This document shows, in pieces, positions 53,081-64,000 of a DNA stretch of 64,000 nucleotides (its first letter is position 1; each line of letters opens with the position of its first letter). The notes under the pieces were generated by a model, which saw nothing but the letters and a program-made list of their open reading frames with translations, did not search any database and was not told where the DNA came from. The translations under genes were made by a program, and so were the position numbers. Origin of the DNA: Bactericera cockerelli (taxonomy: Eukaryota; Arthropoda; Insecta; Hemiptera; Triozidae); assembly GCA_024516035.1 (NCBI GenBank), contig CM044957.1, positions 17,629,224 to 17,693,223 of the forward strand, written 5' to 3'.

Positions 53081-53925
53081 TTTCTTTTTTAAAAGCTTGT
53101 CCATTATCGTGCCCCAATCTGTACATGTAGTTCAATTTCCTCCATCACTTGTACTTTTTCTCCTACAACTACACGAAAAGTGCTACTTATGCTGTCGCGT
53201 ATAGTATACTCTTGGTAGCGCGCGAACTATTTCGATTGACTTGGCGGGTCGGAGCGCTACCGCGCTCCTTAATTAGGTATACCTACACATGTAGAAGGTT
53301 CTGACAGAGACACTAGCAATACTACAGTTAGAGTTGAAAGATAAAAGAATAAAACATCGCCAAGATAATTCAAATGATAGTTTAAATACATAATAATTAA
53401 TAACATAGTTTTTTCAGATTTTTTTTTTTACTACATAAGTAAATGCTGTGGTTTACCTGTTTGTTTGTCTGTCTGTGTGTGCTATGGAAGAAAAAAAAAT
53501 ATCTACCTACCTACTGCGCGTGGATGATGCGTAAAATGAAAAGATTTCGTTCGATTATGCTACGTTTTTCATGCCCAAGTGACAAGGGTACACGGCTAGT
53601 TTTAGTTATTACTATTGAGTCATTATAATAGGTTATAGTAATAACTGTCCAAAGGACAACGAACTTCTATGGATATACCTACCGATTAAGATCTCAACAA
53701 AGAACACCAACACACCTGGAATATCACGGTTCATCATGTTAAATTCAATCATATTGAACAAGACTTTATCATAATCTTTTATGAAACTCAGGAAACAAAG
53801 CAATTGAATAGGAAACAGTAAGCGACAATGGAAAGGATTGTCATGGAAATCAAGCACTACTTGAGTGTTAGAGACGTGGAGGTACAACAGGAAGTACGCA
53901 GGTTCGAGTACTTCTAGATAATAAT

Positions 53926-54121
53926 ATCGCCTTATTTATACTGCCCGATTAAGACTATTAAAGTCCCATTATTCCAGCAGTAAGCCCAAGACGTATTATT
54001 ATGTGGTAAAAATCCCAAATGGGAGGATAACTTGTCATGTCCCGGCTGGGTTTCGAACCCACGACTTCTGGAATCTCTGGATTCACAGAGTGCCGCCTTT
54101 ACCACTGAGCTACCGGGACAG
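53926..54121 (-). repeat. tRNA-derived SINE (family of 29116-29320)
   Basis: Minus: tgtcccggtagctcagtggt, box B gggttcgaaaccc-type, then the body with ttatcctcccatttgggatt and a taataatac tail. Full length. Confidence 0.87.
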
Positions 54122-54259
54122 ACTAGATAAGATACAGTGGCATAATAATTATTTATGTTATGAGATTGAATTTGGATTTGAATATAATGTTTCTTTGATA
54201 AATGCCTTTCTACATTTATTAGAGAGAAAGTTTCGCTTAGATGATTATTACCAAAATCA

Positions 54260-54337
54260 TAGTAGTCACCTTGGTCTAACGGTAGCATTATCGATTTACA
54301 ATCTAGGTGACCCAGGTTCGAACCCGGCGGGGTCAAA
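54260..54337 (+). repeat. tRNA-like sequence
   Basis: gtcaccttggtctaacggta (box A) and caggttcgaacccggcgg (box B) give good D and T arms, but the acceptor stem does not pair, so I call a SINE head rather than a tRNA gene. Confidence 0.5.
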
Positions 54338-54744
54338 AAAAATTCGCTCTTTACTTTAAATGTTGGGGCCTACCCTAACCTCGTGAGGACAATTTTATCA
54401 GGGTATTGTCAGTATTACGAGATTGCTATTGGACGATTTTGATTCGTTTGAGATAATATGATGCATTAGCATTATTTCTCATCATCTCGATGCTACCCAC
54501 TAAAAATTGTGACATAATGACACCAATAGGTAACTTGCTCTTTATTTTTTATCTTTCTTACCAAAATCATTTTGACTCCTCAGAAGACGCAATGTGTTCA
54601 CTGCTGACCAAAGATTAAGGAAGTAAGTAAAGCGGAAGAGATGACATCACAAGCAACAAGTCAGCACCAGGAAGCACAGGAAGATGAAATCCAAGAGAGG
54701 CCCGACTCCCGGGAAGTGACCAATCAGCAGAGCACAATGACGTT

Positions 54745-54782
54745 ATGGATGCATCAGCTTTTTTGGATCAGCAGAAATGTGG
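54745..54782 (+). CDS. OATP exon 1 (putative start)
   Basis: ATG GAT GCA TCA... reads MDASAFLDQQKCG; donor TGT-GG|gtatgt, phase 2. The Lys-Cys-Gly end joins ITVCGFQ of exon 2, giving the usual cytoplasmic N-terminal CG...C lead of OATPs. A second ATG-started frame at about 54641 (MTSQATSQ) overlaps but does not fit exon 2. Confidence 0.7.
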
Positions 54783-57700
54783 GTATGTAACTGTACTCAT
54801 ATAATTTGCACAAGAAATTTGAAAATTTTGTAGATTTTTGATAGGTTTCTTTAAGAAACTGTCAGTAGGTCTGCACCCTTGCACAGGTAGTTCTTGATAA
54901 CATTAGTAATATGTAGAAATAAATTATTGTATTATCTTGTTTTTTGTGCTATTCATAAACCATCTTTTTAGCATATTTTGACATTTTCATGTCTTTGCTC
55001 TGGCACATAACCAAAATTATGTGACGAAATTATGTAACGAAATTATGTAACGATATTATGTAACGAAATATTGAATTGTAAAGGGAGAGAAGAGGGAAAG
55101 TGTGTGTCATGCGCACAATGGCGAAGTATTGAATTGTAGAGGGAGAGAAGAGAGAAGGTATGTGTCATGCGCACAATACGAAATTTGGTCAGTTGGGTTT
55201 TGGACATTGAATAGTAAAGATGAAAATGTCCAAATGGTTGCAGACTCGTATGCAAGCGTTTTTTTAAACAAAAATTTAACATCGCTTTCAACTGCATGGT
55301 CATATCAGTAGTCACCGTGGCAGAGTGAGTTAGCGCGCTAGGCATTGTACGCATGGTGACCTGGGTTCGATTCCCAGCGGGGCAGTTCTTTTGACATTTT
55401 CATGTCTTTGCTCTGGCACATAACCAAAATTATGTGACGAAATTATGTAACGAAATTATGTAACGATATTATTTTATGGAATACATCGAAATATTCTAGT
55501 TCTAGTACCTACTTTAAGTAGATACCCAGTTCAATGTCACGTAACCTTCAATAAGCATGAGACAAATGATCACTTCGTCTATTTAACAGCCCATTAGTCG
55601 TACCTACTATTACTAATCCATGATGATATCTAATTAAAATATCTAAACGGTGTACCTGTCGGTCTATTATCCATTTTGTCTCATTGTACATCCTCTGATG
55701 TGGAAATTTTTAGTTTCAATTTCCGGTCTCAGAATAAAAATCTATATACCTAGTTTTTTTTATGTGACTCACACAGTCACATCATTTATTTTCACTATGT
55801 ACTAAACTTACCTATAATAGGTACATGGTATACCTATAATAGGTACATGACATGTAAAAAGTTAAGCTCAGAAAGACATCAAATGACATTAAAATTAGAT
55901 ACCTGGAATTTGATTTAAAAGTTGAGTTAAACGTTAATATCATGTAGGATACACAAGTTCAATATAATGTTCATCGCTTTATTATATGTAGAGCCTTGAA
56001 CTATTTCTATCACCGAGAGGCTCATGATAGAAAATGTTATGAAATACATACATCTACCTATGTAATAAAGAAATAAATGTGTTTCTTTGTGTTATTTTAT
56101 CACAATTTTGGTGGGTAGCGCAGAATTATAGGACTTTTCCATATCTTTAATATCCCAATATCTTATTTTTGTCTATAATTCCGTCACTGGTCGCTGCTAA
56201 CATTAAAGCAGCTACTCATTTTTCCTCACGAGGTATGAGTGGACCCCGAACACCCAAGTACAGAGCAGAAAAACCCTGCCCCGCTGGGGATCGAACCCAG
56301 GTCACCGTGCGTGCAGTGCCTAGCGCACTAACTCACTCGGCCACGGTAACAACTACCTCTAACTAGATACCTACTATTATTTTATTTCTCCGTATTTCAG
56401 AATCACAGTCTGTGGCTTCCAGTTGTGCAGTTCCTTCCTGGAGCTTGCATCCCATGGAAGATTCTTGATTGTCTTCTGTCTGCTGGGAGTTTTTGAGGGC
56501 ACTGTCCAGGGGTACTTTGAGTCCTTCCTTCATGACAATGCTCTTCACATGAGTTCCTCTATCATTAGTACGTATTTCTTTTTAGAACTGGTTTCATTTA
56601 CAAATTAAAATGTAAAAAATCCTAGACATTGAATCTGGACATCTGATCAAAGATATGTTCGTTCCCATCAACCGCATTTCTCTGTCCCTGCAAACAAGCT
56701 TCATAAGATAAGAATAACTTTTCTTTGGTATTTTTGCCACGAAGGTATTTCAATGGTCAGTACAATACAATAAAATACAATACAATAATACAAAAAATAA
56801 AAATTACAGAACATCATTTTTATTGTTTTTCCTTTTTTATGTGTAGTCATTTGACCAATGATGATACTATTCATCTTTGGTATATATAGTATTCATCTTG
56901 TGGATGCAGTATCCTTTGGAATTTAGAAAATTTCTTCCTCATTGCATCTACTATTTTTAAAAAATGACAGGTGTAACAACGACAGCCAATATTAGAGTAA
57001 AGTTACTGCTACCACCGATCAACCATTTGTCCTTTCCGTTCCACCCCCAGGTTGGCTACTTCTCACCAGCGGACTGATACAGATCTTGTTCACATTCCTG
57101 ATTGGCTACAGGGGGGCCCGGGGTCACAAAGCCTCCTGGATATCCCACGCCGCTTACCCCATGTGGTTGTCTGCTATCTTCATCGGCGTCATTCTGTTTG
57201 GCAGCGATTGGACAAGGTTCCAGAGTAACTTCGTTCACAGAGGTATGCTATTATGACGACTGCTGCGGAGTCATATATATTTATATGATGAAATTGATAA
57301 GAGTTTTGTATAGTACTAAGAATATTTGTAATTTGTAATTTGTAATTTTATTTGCATCAATTGATATACATGATAGGTACAATATTAAGGTACAATAAAT
57401 AAATATATTAAGAAGGTGAAGGTACATAAAAAGAATAGATACATAACTTACACAAATATTCTTAATAATGTAATAATTTTTACTTGTATACTTATGTTTC
57501 GAAGTACCTATCTGTGTTGAGTAAATTGTTTAGTTATAATACTGCTACACAGCTCATACTAAGAGATATTGATTCTCTTGTATTATGAGCTGGTTACGTT
57601 TTCTTATTATCATAATGAGTGGGATGACTTATTCAATTTAATGTAGACTTTATGCGAATAGAATATAAGTGTATTGATGCAGTAATAATATTAATATTTT

Positions 57701-60700
57701 ATTTTAATATTTGAGATTGTAATAAAAAAAAAAAAAATTATAGTTTTCTATGAGCCATTTTCTGAGTTCAATTTTAAATCGATCAGTATTATCTATACTT
57801 TTTAAGGTGGCGGGTAAAGTTTCATACATTTTTATTCCTAGGTAGTGTAGACATTTTTGGGCTTTGCTTGTTTTACATTTCATAGTAACAGGTGTTGTTG
57901 TTCTGAGGGAGTATTTACTTTCTTTAAATTTAATTAAAGTATGCTTATTTTTGTGAACATATATACAGACATTTTTTTTGGTTAATCTGTCCAGATTTAG
58001 TACACCAAGTTCTTTATAAAGGTTTACAGTTGGAAAACGTTTTTCCTTAAAGTAAATTATTTTTAATATTTTATTTTGAATTGTATTTAACTTTTTCAAG
58101 ACTGTAGGACCGGCTCGACCAATTGCGCACAAACCATATTCCAGTGAGGATTGAACAAGTGCAAAGTATATTTCTTTTAGAAATGGTAATGGGGTAAAAG
58201 ATCTAAGGGACAAGAAGGGAAAAATGTACCTGCGCAGTCTCTTGGTCAGAGCCAGAATATGTTTATCCCACCTAAGGTGGTTATCCAATTCTAGGCCAAG
58301 GTACTTGGTGTGTGTTACCACTTCGACACTGAGGGCGCATTCGCATGTAGGAGGACAGTCCCGACGGTCATGTATAACTAGCCTGCTTACAGATGGAAGT
58401 GTACTTGCGTTTAAAGTTATCGGTAGGAGTTTGGTTTTATTTATGTTTAGAAATAGGTTATTATATTGGAACCAGATTTTAATTTTAAATATGTCGTCTT
58501 GCATTTTAGAAAATACATCCTGCCAGGACTGTCCCTCCACACTTAGTGCTGTGTCGTCAGCGAACGACACGAGGGATCCATGCAGTTCTAGGCGGTTAAG
58601 TCCAGAGACATAGACATTATACAGTGTCGGGGATAGGACTGTTCCTTGGGGTGTGGAAAACGGGGCATTATTTATCGGGTCACTTAATATGGTTTGGATT
58701 TTTGTTATATTCTCGTTACCTTTGGCCTCTTTATGAAAGTTATCGTTTTTTAATCCCCTAAGTTTTACCTGTTGCGTTCTATCAGCGAGATAGCTTTTGA
58801 ATAAGTCTAGATGTTTCCCCTTCACCCCCACCCTGGTTAACTTCTCCGTCATCCTGCAGTGGTCCACGGTGTCGAAGGCGCGGCTCAGGTCAAGTGCCAG
58901 GTTACTATGTTCTCTGACGTCTATGGAGAAAGGTTGGTAGATTGGAAATAATATCATTGATATGCCAGATAATATTTCTAACTCATAGAAAGCTCCCAGT
59001 TGAATACTCCAGCCCATAAGATATCTTGAGATATCTGGATCTCAAAGAACCAAATCAAGTACCGTGTACCAAATCAAATAATAGCAGAACAGTATTTACT
59101 TTTGTTGGTAATTTTCCATTGTTCTCATCTCTGTGTTCAGATTCCGCCGTCTGTCAGCTGCGCTCCGACGTGAACCCCTTCCCCTGGACCGAACACTGGC
59201 TCCTCGTTGTCTGCTTCTTCCTCCTGCAAGTGGGGGTGGGGCTAAGCAACGTGGCGTACATGAGCCTGGGACTCTCCTACCTGGACGATAACATAGGGCC
59301 CTGGCGGAGTCCGCTCTTTATAGGTAAATTACCTACATTTCATTGTTATGGTTAATGCTGAAATAAAGTGCAGATATAGAGGATCCTTACACTATCATCA
59401 CTATCAGACTGGTATCTATTTGGTCTCAAAGAAAATGCCTTCCAAGCAGGTGCGGCCGGTGGGTGGGAAAATATTTTGGGAGTGCTACTACATAAACCAG
59501 ACTAAAATCGGATTTATAGAGTCGTTTTTCAGTATTTAAAGAGTTTGAGTTTATTTACCATGCCAATCATATAAATTAATCAAGGAATGTGTTATGATTT
59601 TCATTGTGTTCGAGCTAAGACTTGAGAAAATTCTCTCTTTTTCTTTTTCGTTTGAGGGTGCTTCAGTTTCGCAGCTCCTTTGGACCGGCCGCGCCTGCTT
59701 CCAAGTAAATGATAAATATGCAGCTTATTTTTGTCACTAAATTTCAATAAATGAAAACCAGAATAAGAAGTACTCGGGTCTTTCTATTAAACCAAATCCT
59801 AGTATCACATCGTGTATCAATAAGACTAGCTTTTGTTGGTGTAATGAGATCTCCGTAGAATTTACAAATAAAACATGGTCTCTTCCTTCAGGCATTGCAA
59901 TGGCCGCTAGAACACTGGGACCCCAAGTAGGTCATACCATTTCAAGCTGGAACATTCTGGCTACACTCCCAGCTGTGTTCGTGTTTTCGTCCCTCTTCTG
60001 GTTAGGTAAGTTAACACGTAACTCAACTTCTGGTTAGTCTATCTATCCAGTAATAGCGTTCCTACTTCTGAAACTCTGGGCCAAGAGTAACATTTCTGCC
60101 ATATTCAATTATACCTAGTTTAATGTTTCGTATCTACGTAAAACATATTATAATAATAATGTTTCGTATTTACCATGAATTGACTATTGGGTATTATATT
60201 ACTAATCAATTTTGAAATTAATGGAGGCTTTTGTTATGTTCCCCTTATTACTTCTTTGTGTCACAATACCAGAAATGTCAATCAATTTAATCATCTTGAA
60301 CCACTATACTTTTGGTGCACCATTATAGATATCAAATATACTGTGTGCTAGGGTAAACATTGATTAACATCAAGTGTAATGTTTGTGTTGGCAATTCTAC
60401 GAAACGCTGAAATGAAAAATGGCGAAGAAATCAAACTGTCCTGAATCGATTTCTTACTCATCTGGTCAGAGATCATCAAGACCATAAAACAATAAATTAT
60501 AAAGATGATGATTACTCAAAAATGTATTCTCCTTGTATTGTTTCAGTGTTTGGGCTATCACTCCTGGGAGTCTGCTTGGTCCTGGCAATGTTCCCTCATA
60601 AGCTTCTGCCTCTGCCGGACAACGATGCACAAGTGCCCTTGTCCAACAATAGGGCTAACAAAACTAACGCTTCTGGTTAGAGCAAAATTTTTCTTTCCAG

Positions 60701-62646
60701 CTTGAGTTTTCATCCAAATCACTTAAAAGACCAAATCAAAATGCTATAGATTTCTTAGTAAATATAAAAAACGTGTATTAGATATAAACATCGAGATATA
60801 AATATCGCTATTTTTTGCCTTAAAATACGGAATAGTTTGGAATTTTTTTATGCCAATCTTAGCCTTACATTATTAGTTTTCTTGGACTATGCTGTACTGT
60901 AGCTGTTGAAATTAACCATCCTTATTGTTCCTAATCCTATGTCTCCTGAACAGTATTGGTAACCTCTACTTGATGTAGCTCGTTCCCATATCCAAGAAAG
61001 AATATTTTGTGGAATAACTTATGTCACCAATACAGCACAACGTGTAAAATTGATAGTTATTTATTAAAACTATGACTCAGAGCAAAATGCCATAAAATAC
61101 ATTCATACTCCTACCCTGAAATCTCATGAGTTATTGTTAGTTGGAAAATTTCGCCCGTCTATAATTTGAACTAGCAACCTTTGGATGAAGAGACATGATT
61201 TTTAGCTTTTCGGAATGGAGATTAGCAGAAGATACATTATCATAGAAAGACACAGTGGACAATGATCCTTCTCAGAAGATTAAGCTTTAAAAAAAAGTAT
61301 TGCATTGTACTGTAATGTTACAGGACTCCTGGGAAGTGTGCGGCGCATAGTGAGCACTCGCATGATCATCTTCAACGCTCTGGCCAGCATGTGCCTCCAC
61401 ACAGTGGACATCAACTTCGCCTCCATCCGAGCCCCCTACCTCCAGACTGTCTTCTACATCCCCTCCTCCATGGACCTTGTCACCTCTGCCAAGCACAGAT
61501 TCATAACAGGTGCCAACAAACTTACTTTCCACGTCCATATGTTGTTCTTGTGGTGGTTATCCTTTGTTGAAGATCTGAGTCTAAAACACTACTTTTCAAG
61601 AACCAAGCTAGTGTTGCCATTTTTGAGTTCAAATTCCAAATATTGCATGGAATTTTAATAACAGCATAATACCGATCAGTGTCTCGGTGACCATTTGAAA
61701 ATCTTCTGCTTATTTTATTTAACTATGTATGTAATTGTGTTAATAATGCTTACTTACATTGAACCAATTTCGCAACTTGTTCAGATTTCCTGCGACTACC
61801 TGTGGCAGCGCTAGTTCTCGTCATTAGCGGCTACTTGATCAAGAAGTATCGTCCCATCGCTACTAGACTAGCAAGATGGAACATCATTGCGACCACTGTG
61901 GCCATTGGCTTGGTCTTCATCACGGTGTTGCTCAAGTGTCAGAGGACGAGACTCTACGCCAACTACAACAACAGGTCAGCAATTTATCAGAAAGTTTTCT
62001 TTTTTGCTAGAGTTAACCAATTTTTCAAAATTAAGTGAGAATTAAAAAAAAAAAAAAAAAAAATTGAATTCAATAGCAATTCAGTGCTTACCTACATTTC
62101 ATTTTTTAACAATACGAATTATCTAGTGCTTACCTACATTTCATTTTTTAACAATACGAATTATCTATTAATTTCGCTCTCTAGACTTCCCGGCACATTA
62201 CAAGCTGGATAGGGTTTTGTACGCTGATTTTTGAAATTCCAGCAAATATAGAGGGTATAACTCTCGTCTCGAATAAACTCTGAGACATGATTTTATTGGA
62301 AATAAAGGTGCTTAAGTTCTTACTGATTCACTCTGTCTAGAATTCATCAACCTTATCAATTTATTTATTTTGATATCACTCAACGAATTCAGGTATAGGT
62401 ACCTATCTATTACATAGGTCTGAAATTTTCCGAAGGATATTTTCGGTCTCACAAAGTGTCTTTTATTTGATTCTGTCTAAACTGTCCATGCTGATTCTGT
62501 TCCGCAGCCTCGATGACCTCTGCAACAACAATTGCCATTGTGACTCGCTAAAATTTCTTCCTGTTTGTTCACCAGATGGGTCCACCGTGTACTACTCTCC
62601 CTGCCACGCGGGCTGCAAAGTGCTGCGAGATGCGTCCCTTGATTTG
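54745..62646 (+). CDS. Organic anion transporting polypeptide (OATP/SLCO family), 9 exons, 3' end beyond window
   Basis: Sodium-independent organic-anion/drug/hormone exchanger of the plasma membrane, major facilitator fold with 12 membrane segments. Nine GT..AG exons give 446 residues with all phases consistent. Seen in order: KCGITVCGF lead-in; TM1 (FLIVFCLLGVFEG); TM2 plus YRGARGHKASW loop; TM3; WLLVVCFFLLQVGVGL TM4 and LSYLDDN; SPLFIG then TM5; TM6 ending MFPHKLLPLP (family FPK.LP); TM7; TM8 and TM9; and a Kazal-like loop with CNNNCHCDS..PVCSPDG..YYSPCHAGC, the diagnostic OATP loop between TM9 and TM10. The usual OATP signature (W.GAWW.GF) near TM6 is degenerate, reading SLFWLVFG. The ATG at 54745 is the first in frame; upstream the frame is open to a TGA. 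Exons after the Kazal loop are not in the window. Confidence 0.9.
54981..55472. repeat. 80-bp direct repeats around an insert
   Basis: tgacattttcatgtctttgc ... aacgatattat occurs at about 54979-55062 and 55390-55472. Between: two ~60-bp copies of ttgaattgtaaagggagaga...gcgcacaat, a 5S-SINE body fragment and a tRNA-SINE head (55311-55387). OATP intron 1. Confidence 0.8.
56105..56347 (-). repeat. tRNA-derived SINE (family of 32058-32390)
   Basis: Minus: gtggccgagtgagttagtgc, gcgctaggcactgc, cctgggttcgatccccagcg; body and gctacccacc tail. Ends 53 bases before OATP exon 2. Confidence 0.87.
56401..56567 (+). CDS. OATP exon 2: TM1
   Basis: Acceptor tatttcag, donor ATT-A|gtacgt. Reads ITVCGFQLCSSFLELASHGR then FLIVFCLLGVFEGTVQGYFE, the conserved CLLG...G....YF first membrane helix. 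Confidence 0.9.
57051..57242 (+). CDS. OATP exon 3: TM2-TM3
   Basis: Acceptor cccccag, donor AGA-G|gtatgc. Reads SWLLTSGLIQILFTFLIGYR, GARGHKASW (family G.RGHRPRW loop) and a third hydrophobic helix. Confidence 0.9.
57323..59020 (-). mobile_element. 5'-truncated non-LTR retrotransposon (LINE)
   Basis: Contains the reverse transcriptase remnant (57704-59017) followed by a ~380-bp 3' UTR ending gcaaataaaattacaaatta then (caaatta)n, a microsatellite tail typical of CR1/Jockey-type elements. Antisense in OATP intron 3, about 120 bases from exon 4. Confidence 0.88.
57704..59017 (-). pseudogene. Reverse transcriptase, 3' part of LINE ORF2
   Basis: 437 open codons. From about residue 40: ALDLSRAFDTVDH (RT block with the first Asp), LFKSYLADRTQQV, FSTPQGTVLSPTLYNVYVSG, SFADDTAL (catalytic ADD), then NKTKLLP and a KYLGLELDNHLRW thumb region and C-terminal helices. 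The endonuclease and first RT blocks are missing, and the first ~35 residues do not look like RT. Probably dead by 5' truncation, although the remaining frame is intact. Clade Jockey/CR1-like by eye. Confidence 0.9.
59141..59323 (+). CDS. OATP exon 4: TM4 region
   Basis: Acceptor gtgttcag, donor ATA-G|gtaaat. Starts with a Cys-containing extracellular loop (DSAVCQLRSDVN), then WLLVVCFFLLQVGVGLSNVA and LGLSYLDDN; family members have G.S.IDD here followed by SPL.IG. Confidence 0.9.
59892..60005 (+). CDS. OATP exon 5: TM5
   Basis: Acceptor cttcag, donor TTA-G|gtaagt. Reads GIAMAARTLGPQVGHTISSW; A...LGP..G is the conserved TM5 motif. Then ILATLPAVFVFSSLFWL. Confidence 0.88.
60547..60675 (+). CDS. 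OATP exon 6: TM6
   Basis: Acceptor tgtttcag, donor TCT-G|gttaga (weak donor). Reads VFGLSLLGVCLVLAMFPHKL then LPLPDNDAQVPLSNN, the FP..LP end of TM6 and start of the central cytoplasmic loop. Confidence 0.87.
61324..61509 (+). CDS. OATP exon 7: TM7
   Basis: Acceptor gttacag, donor ACA-G|gtgcca. Reads GLLGSVRRIVSTRMIIFNAL, then a hydrophobic helix and YLQTVFYIPSSMDL, equivalent to the family's F.PKYLE.QF segment. Confidence 0.87.
61785..61974 (+). CDS. OATP exon 8: TM8-TM9
   Basis: Acceptor ttgttcag, donor AAC-AG|gtcagc. Reads DFLRLPVAALVLVISGYLIK KYRP split by a short loop from TM9 (NIIATTVAIGLVFITVLLKC). Confidence 0.88.
62078..62170. repeat. Short tandem duplication
   Basis: agtgcttacctacatttcat tttttaacaatacgaattatcta occurs twice back to back (about 62080-62124, 62125-62168) in OATP intron 8. 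Confidence 0.9.
62508..62646 (+). CDS. OATP exon 9: Kazal-like extracellular loop
   Basis: Acceptor ttccgcag, donor GATTTG|gtgagt, phase 0. Cysteine pattern CNNNCHCDS, PVCSPDGS, YYSPCHAGC is the OATP Kazal-like domain. The next exon (with the usual NCSC motif) is not found before 64000. Confidence 0.93.
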
Positions 62647-63205
62647 GTGAGTCTCCACAAAATTAATTTCATAGTTTTTAATTTACACATTACACCCAAA
62701 AGTTGATGTTACTTACAAAGTAAAGTTCTTGTTGATTTGTATCTAGGTATAAAAATCCAATGGGTTTATTGTTTTAATTAACATAAAATACTTCTTTCGT
62801 GCAGAATATCGAAAGGACAATGAATGGCAAACATTGTGCCTAGATTCTTGCAAAAGTCTAAATGACCAAACAAATTACATAACAACCTCTTCACATGTTG
62901 AAATCATGCTTCTTTTTACCATAAAAGCCTATGACTGTTCAGTTGGAATGTGATTTTTTAATAACGCCGTTTGAATGTGATTTCTTAATAACACCAATAG
63001 CCATTCCTGATCCTCGCTTAAGACGCACCAACAATACATTTTTCTACATCCCTAACATACCAGCCCCTAATAAAAGCCACCTACTCAAGTCACCATTGAT
63101 TTCAGCTATGAATACTTTTAACAATATGTGTGAGAAGCCAGATTTATTCTGATTATACGTTTCTCACTCAAATAATAACCAACGCATATCTCTATCTATG
63201 TATAT

Positions 63206-64000
63206 ACAGGGTGGACCAAAAAAACGTTTACACCCGTTAATGGTAGATTACTGACGATATTTCTAGGACGGATCTGCAATCCGTTTTTTCGGATTCGCCT
63301 TTATAACTGCAAAAAGTGATTTTTTGCAACTTTCTTAAAAAGTCCGACTTTGGTTTATTCTTCAGGTCAGAACTTTTTTCCTGTTTAAGATGAGTTGATT
63401 CTGAACATTTCTGCAGAAAGCCAACAAAATTTCGATGTTTCTAGCTACACTACTTTGTTTTTTACGGTTTGGTTTGGCATCTTTTTTGACACCCGAATAG
63501 AAAAAAAATTCTCATGTAAATTTTTTACACTTTGAAACACTCAAGATTTGCCCGAGCAAATTTTGGCACAGACATGGGCAAGTTTGATAAAAGTTGGCGG
63601 CCAACCCAAGGATGCTAAAAAATAATTTTACGATTTTTTATCACGTGATCTTCTGGGTAAACAAACCAGGTAAGTCTCAAAAAATGATGTTCAAAATCTT
63701 AAAAGTGTTGACCGTGTAGGGTCGTCTTGTACTCAAAAAGTAATTAGCTATTTATGTCTGATAATTATTTTCCTTGGAATTAATTAAAGGCCAGTCAAAT
63801 GAATGATTGTTTGTTTCTCGATGATAGTTTTCAAGCATATTTTTCTGCATTCTATGAAATATTATCTTTAAACTTCTTGAGTTATTTTAGTACAAGTTAC
63901 ATTATTATAATTCGGATGCTGAAATGGCAGATACGAATTTAGCATATTATGGAGTTGCCAACAGGAACATTTGGGATCACGTGAAAAACATAGTTTACGA
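63206..64000. repeat. Probable transposable element, runs off window
   Basis: tatacagggtggaccaaaaaaacgtttac resembles the cagggtg.cc.aaaa start of many insect DNA elements. No coding match seen; the other end is outside. Weak. Confidence 0.35.

Noticed and set aside
54260..54337. Functional tRNA gene
   Set aside because: Good A and B boxes but no pairing acceptor stem. The same applies to 23340-23424, 29116-29190 and 55311-55387, which continue into shared SINE bodies.
62803..62849. Next OATP exon (aatatcgaaaggacaatg after gtgcag)
   Set aside because: It would add NIERTMNGKHCA and a stop right after the Kazal loop, losing TM10-12; the expected Cys motif is absent. Possible only as an unusual truncated isoform.

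Overview
This is a window of eukaryotic, almost certainly arthropod (probably insect) nuclear DNA. It is AT-rich, the genes have short GC-richer exons with GT..AG introns, and the non-coding part is filled with SINEs, MITEs, a non-LTR retrotransposon remnant and minisatellites. A hemipteran or similar insect fits the style of the repeats, but I cannot name the species. There is one assembly gap (5645-5744).

Three protein genes can be supported. (1) Positions 6296-37259 (+) hold 20 exons of a Dbs/MCF2L-type RhoGEF: a Sec14-like domain, spectrin-like coiled coil, DH, PH and SH3, ending in a real stop. The first exon(s) lie upstream or in the gap. About 1027 residues are encoded here, and all exon phases agree. 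(2) Inside its fourth visible intron, on the other strand, lies a single-exon 305-residue SKA1 gene (12321-13238), a microtubule-binding subunit of the kinetochore SKA complex. (3) From 54745 to the window end (+) there are nine exons of an organic-anion-transporter (OATP/SLCO) gene, reaching its Kazal-like extracellular loop; the 3' exons are outside the window. One OATP intron carries an antisense, 5'-truncated non-LTR retrotransposon (57323-59020).

Positions 37260-54600 carry no gene I can support. They hold the RhoGEF 3' flank and then many foldback elements, SINEs and other dispersed repeats.

The most unusual feature is the RhoGEF gene structure. At four exon ends, the last coding bases plus the 5' splice site have been tandemly amplified (24 bp x34, 36 bp x45, 66 bp x3, and a ~55 bp degenerate family of about 8). 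In the first three the unit is a multiple of three and the whole array is open in the exon's frame, so any donor in the array could be used without shifting frame. Two 3' splice sites sit at the end of short tandem duplications, two more introns have minisatellites just before the acceptor, and a SINE landed at another donor so that its target-site duplication copied that splice site. I see no metabolic operon or defence system; the candidate novelty is this junction-anchored repeat architecture.
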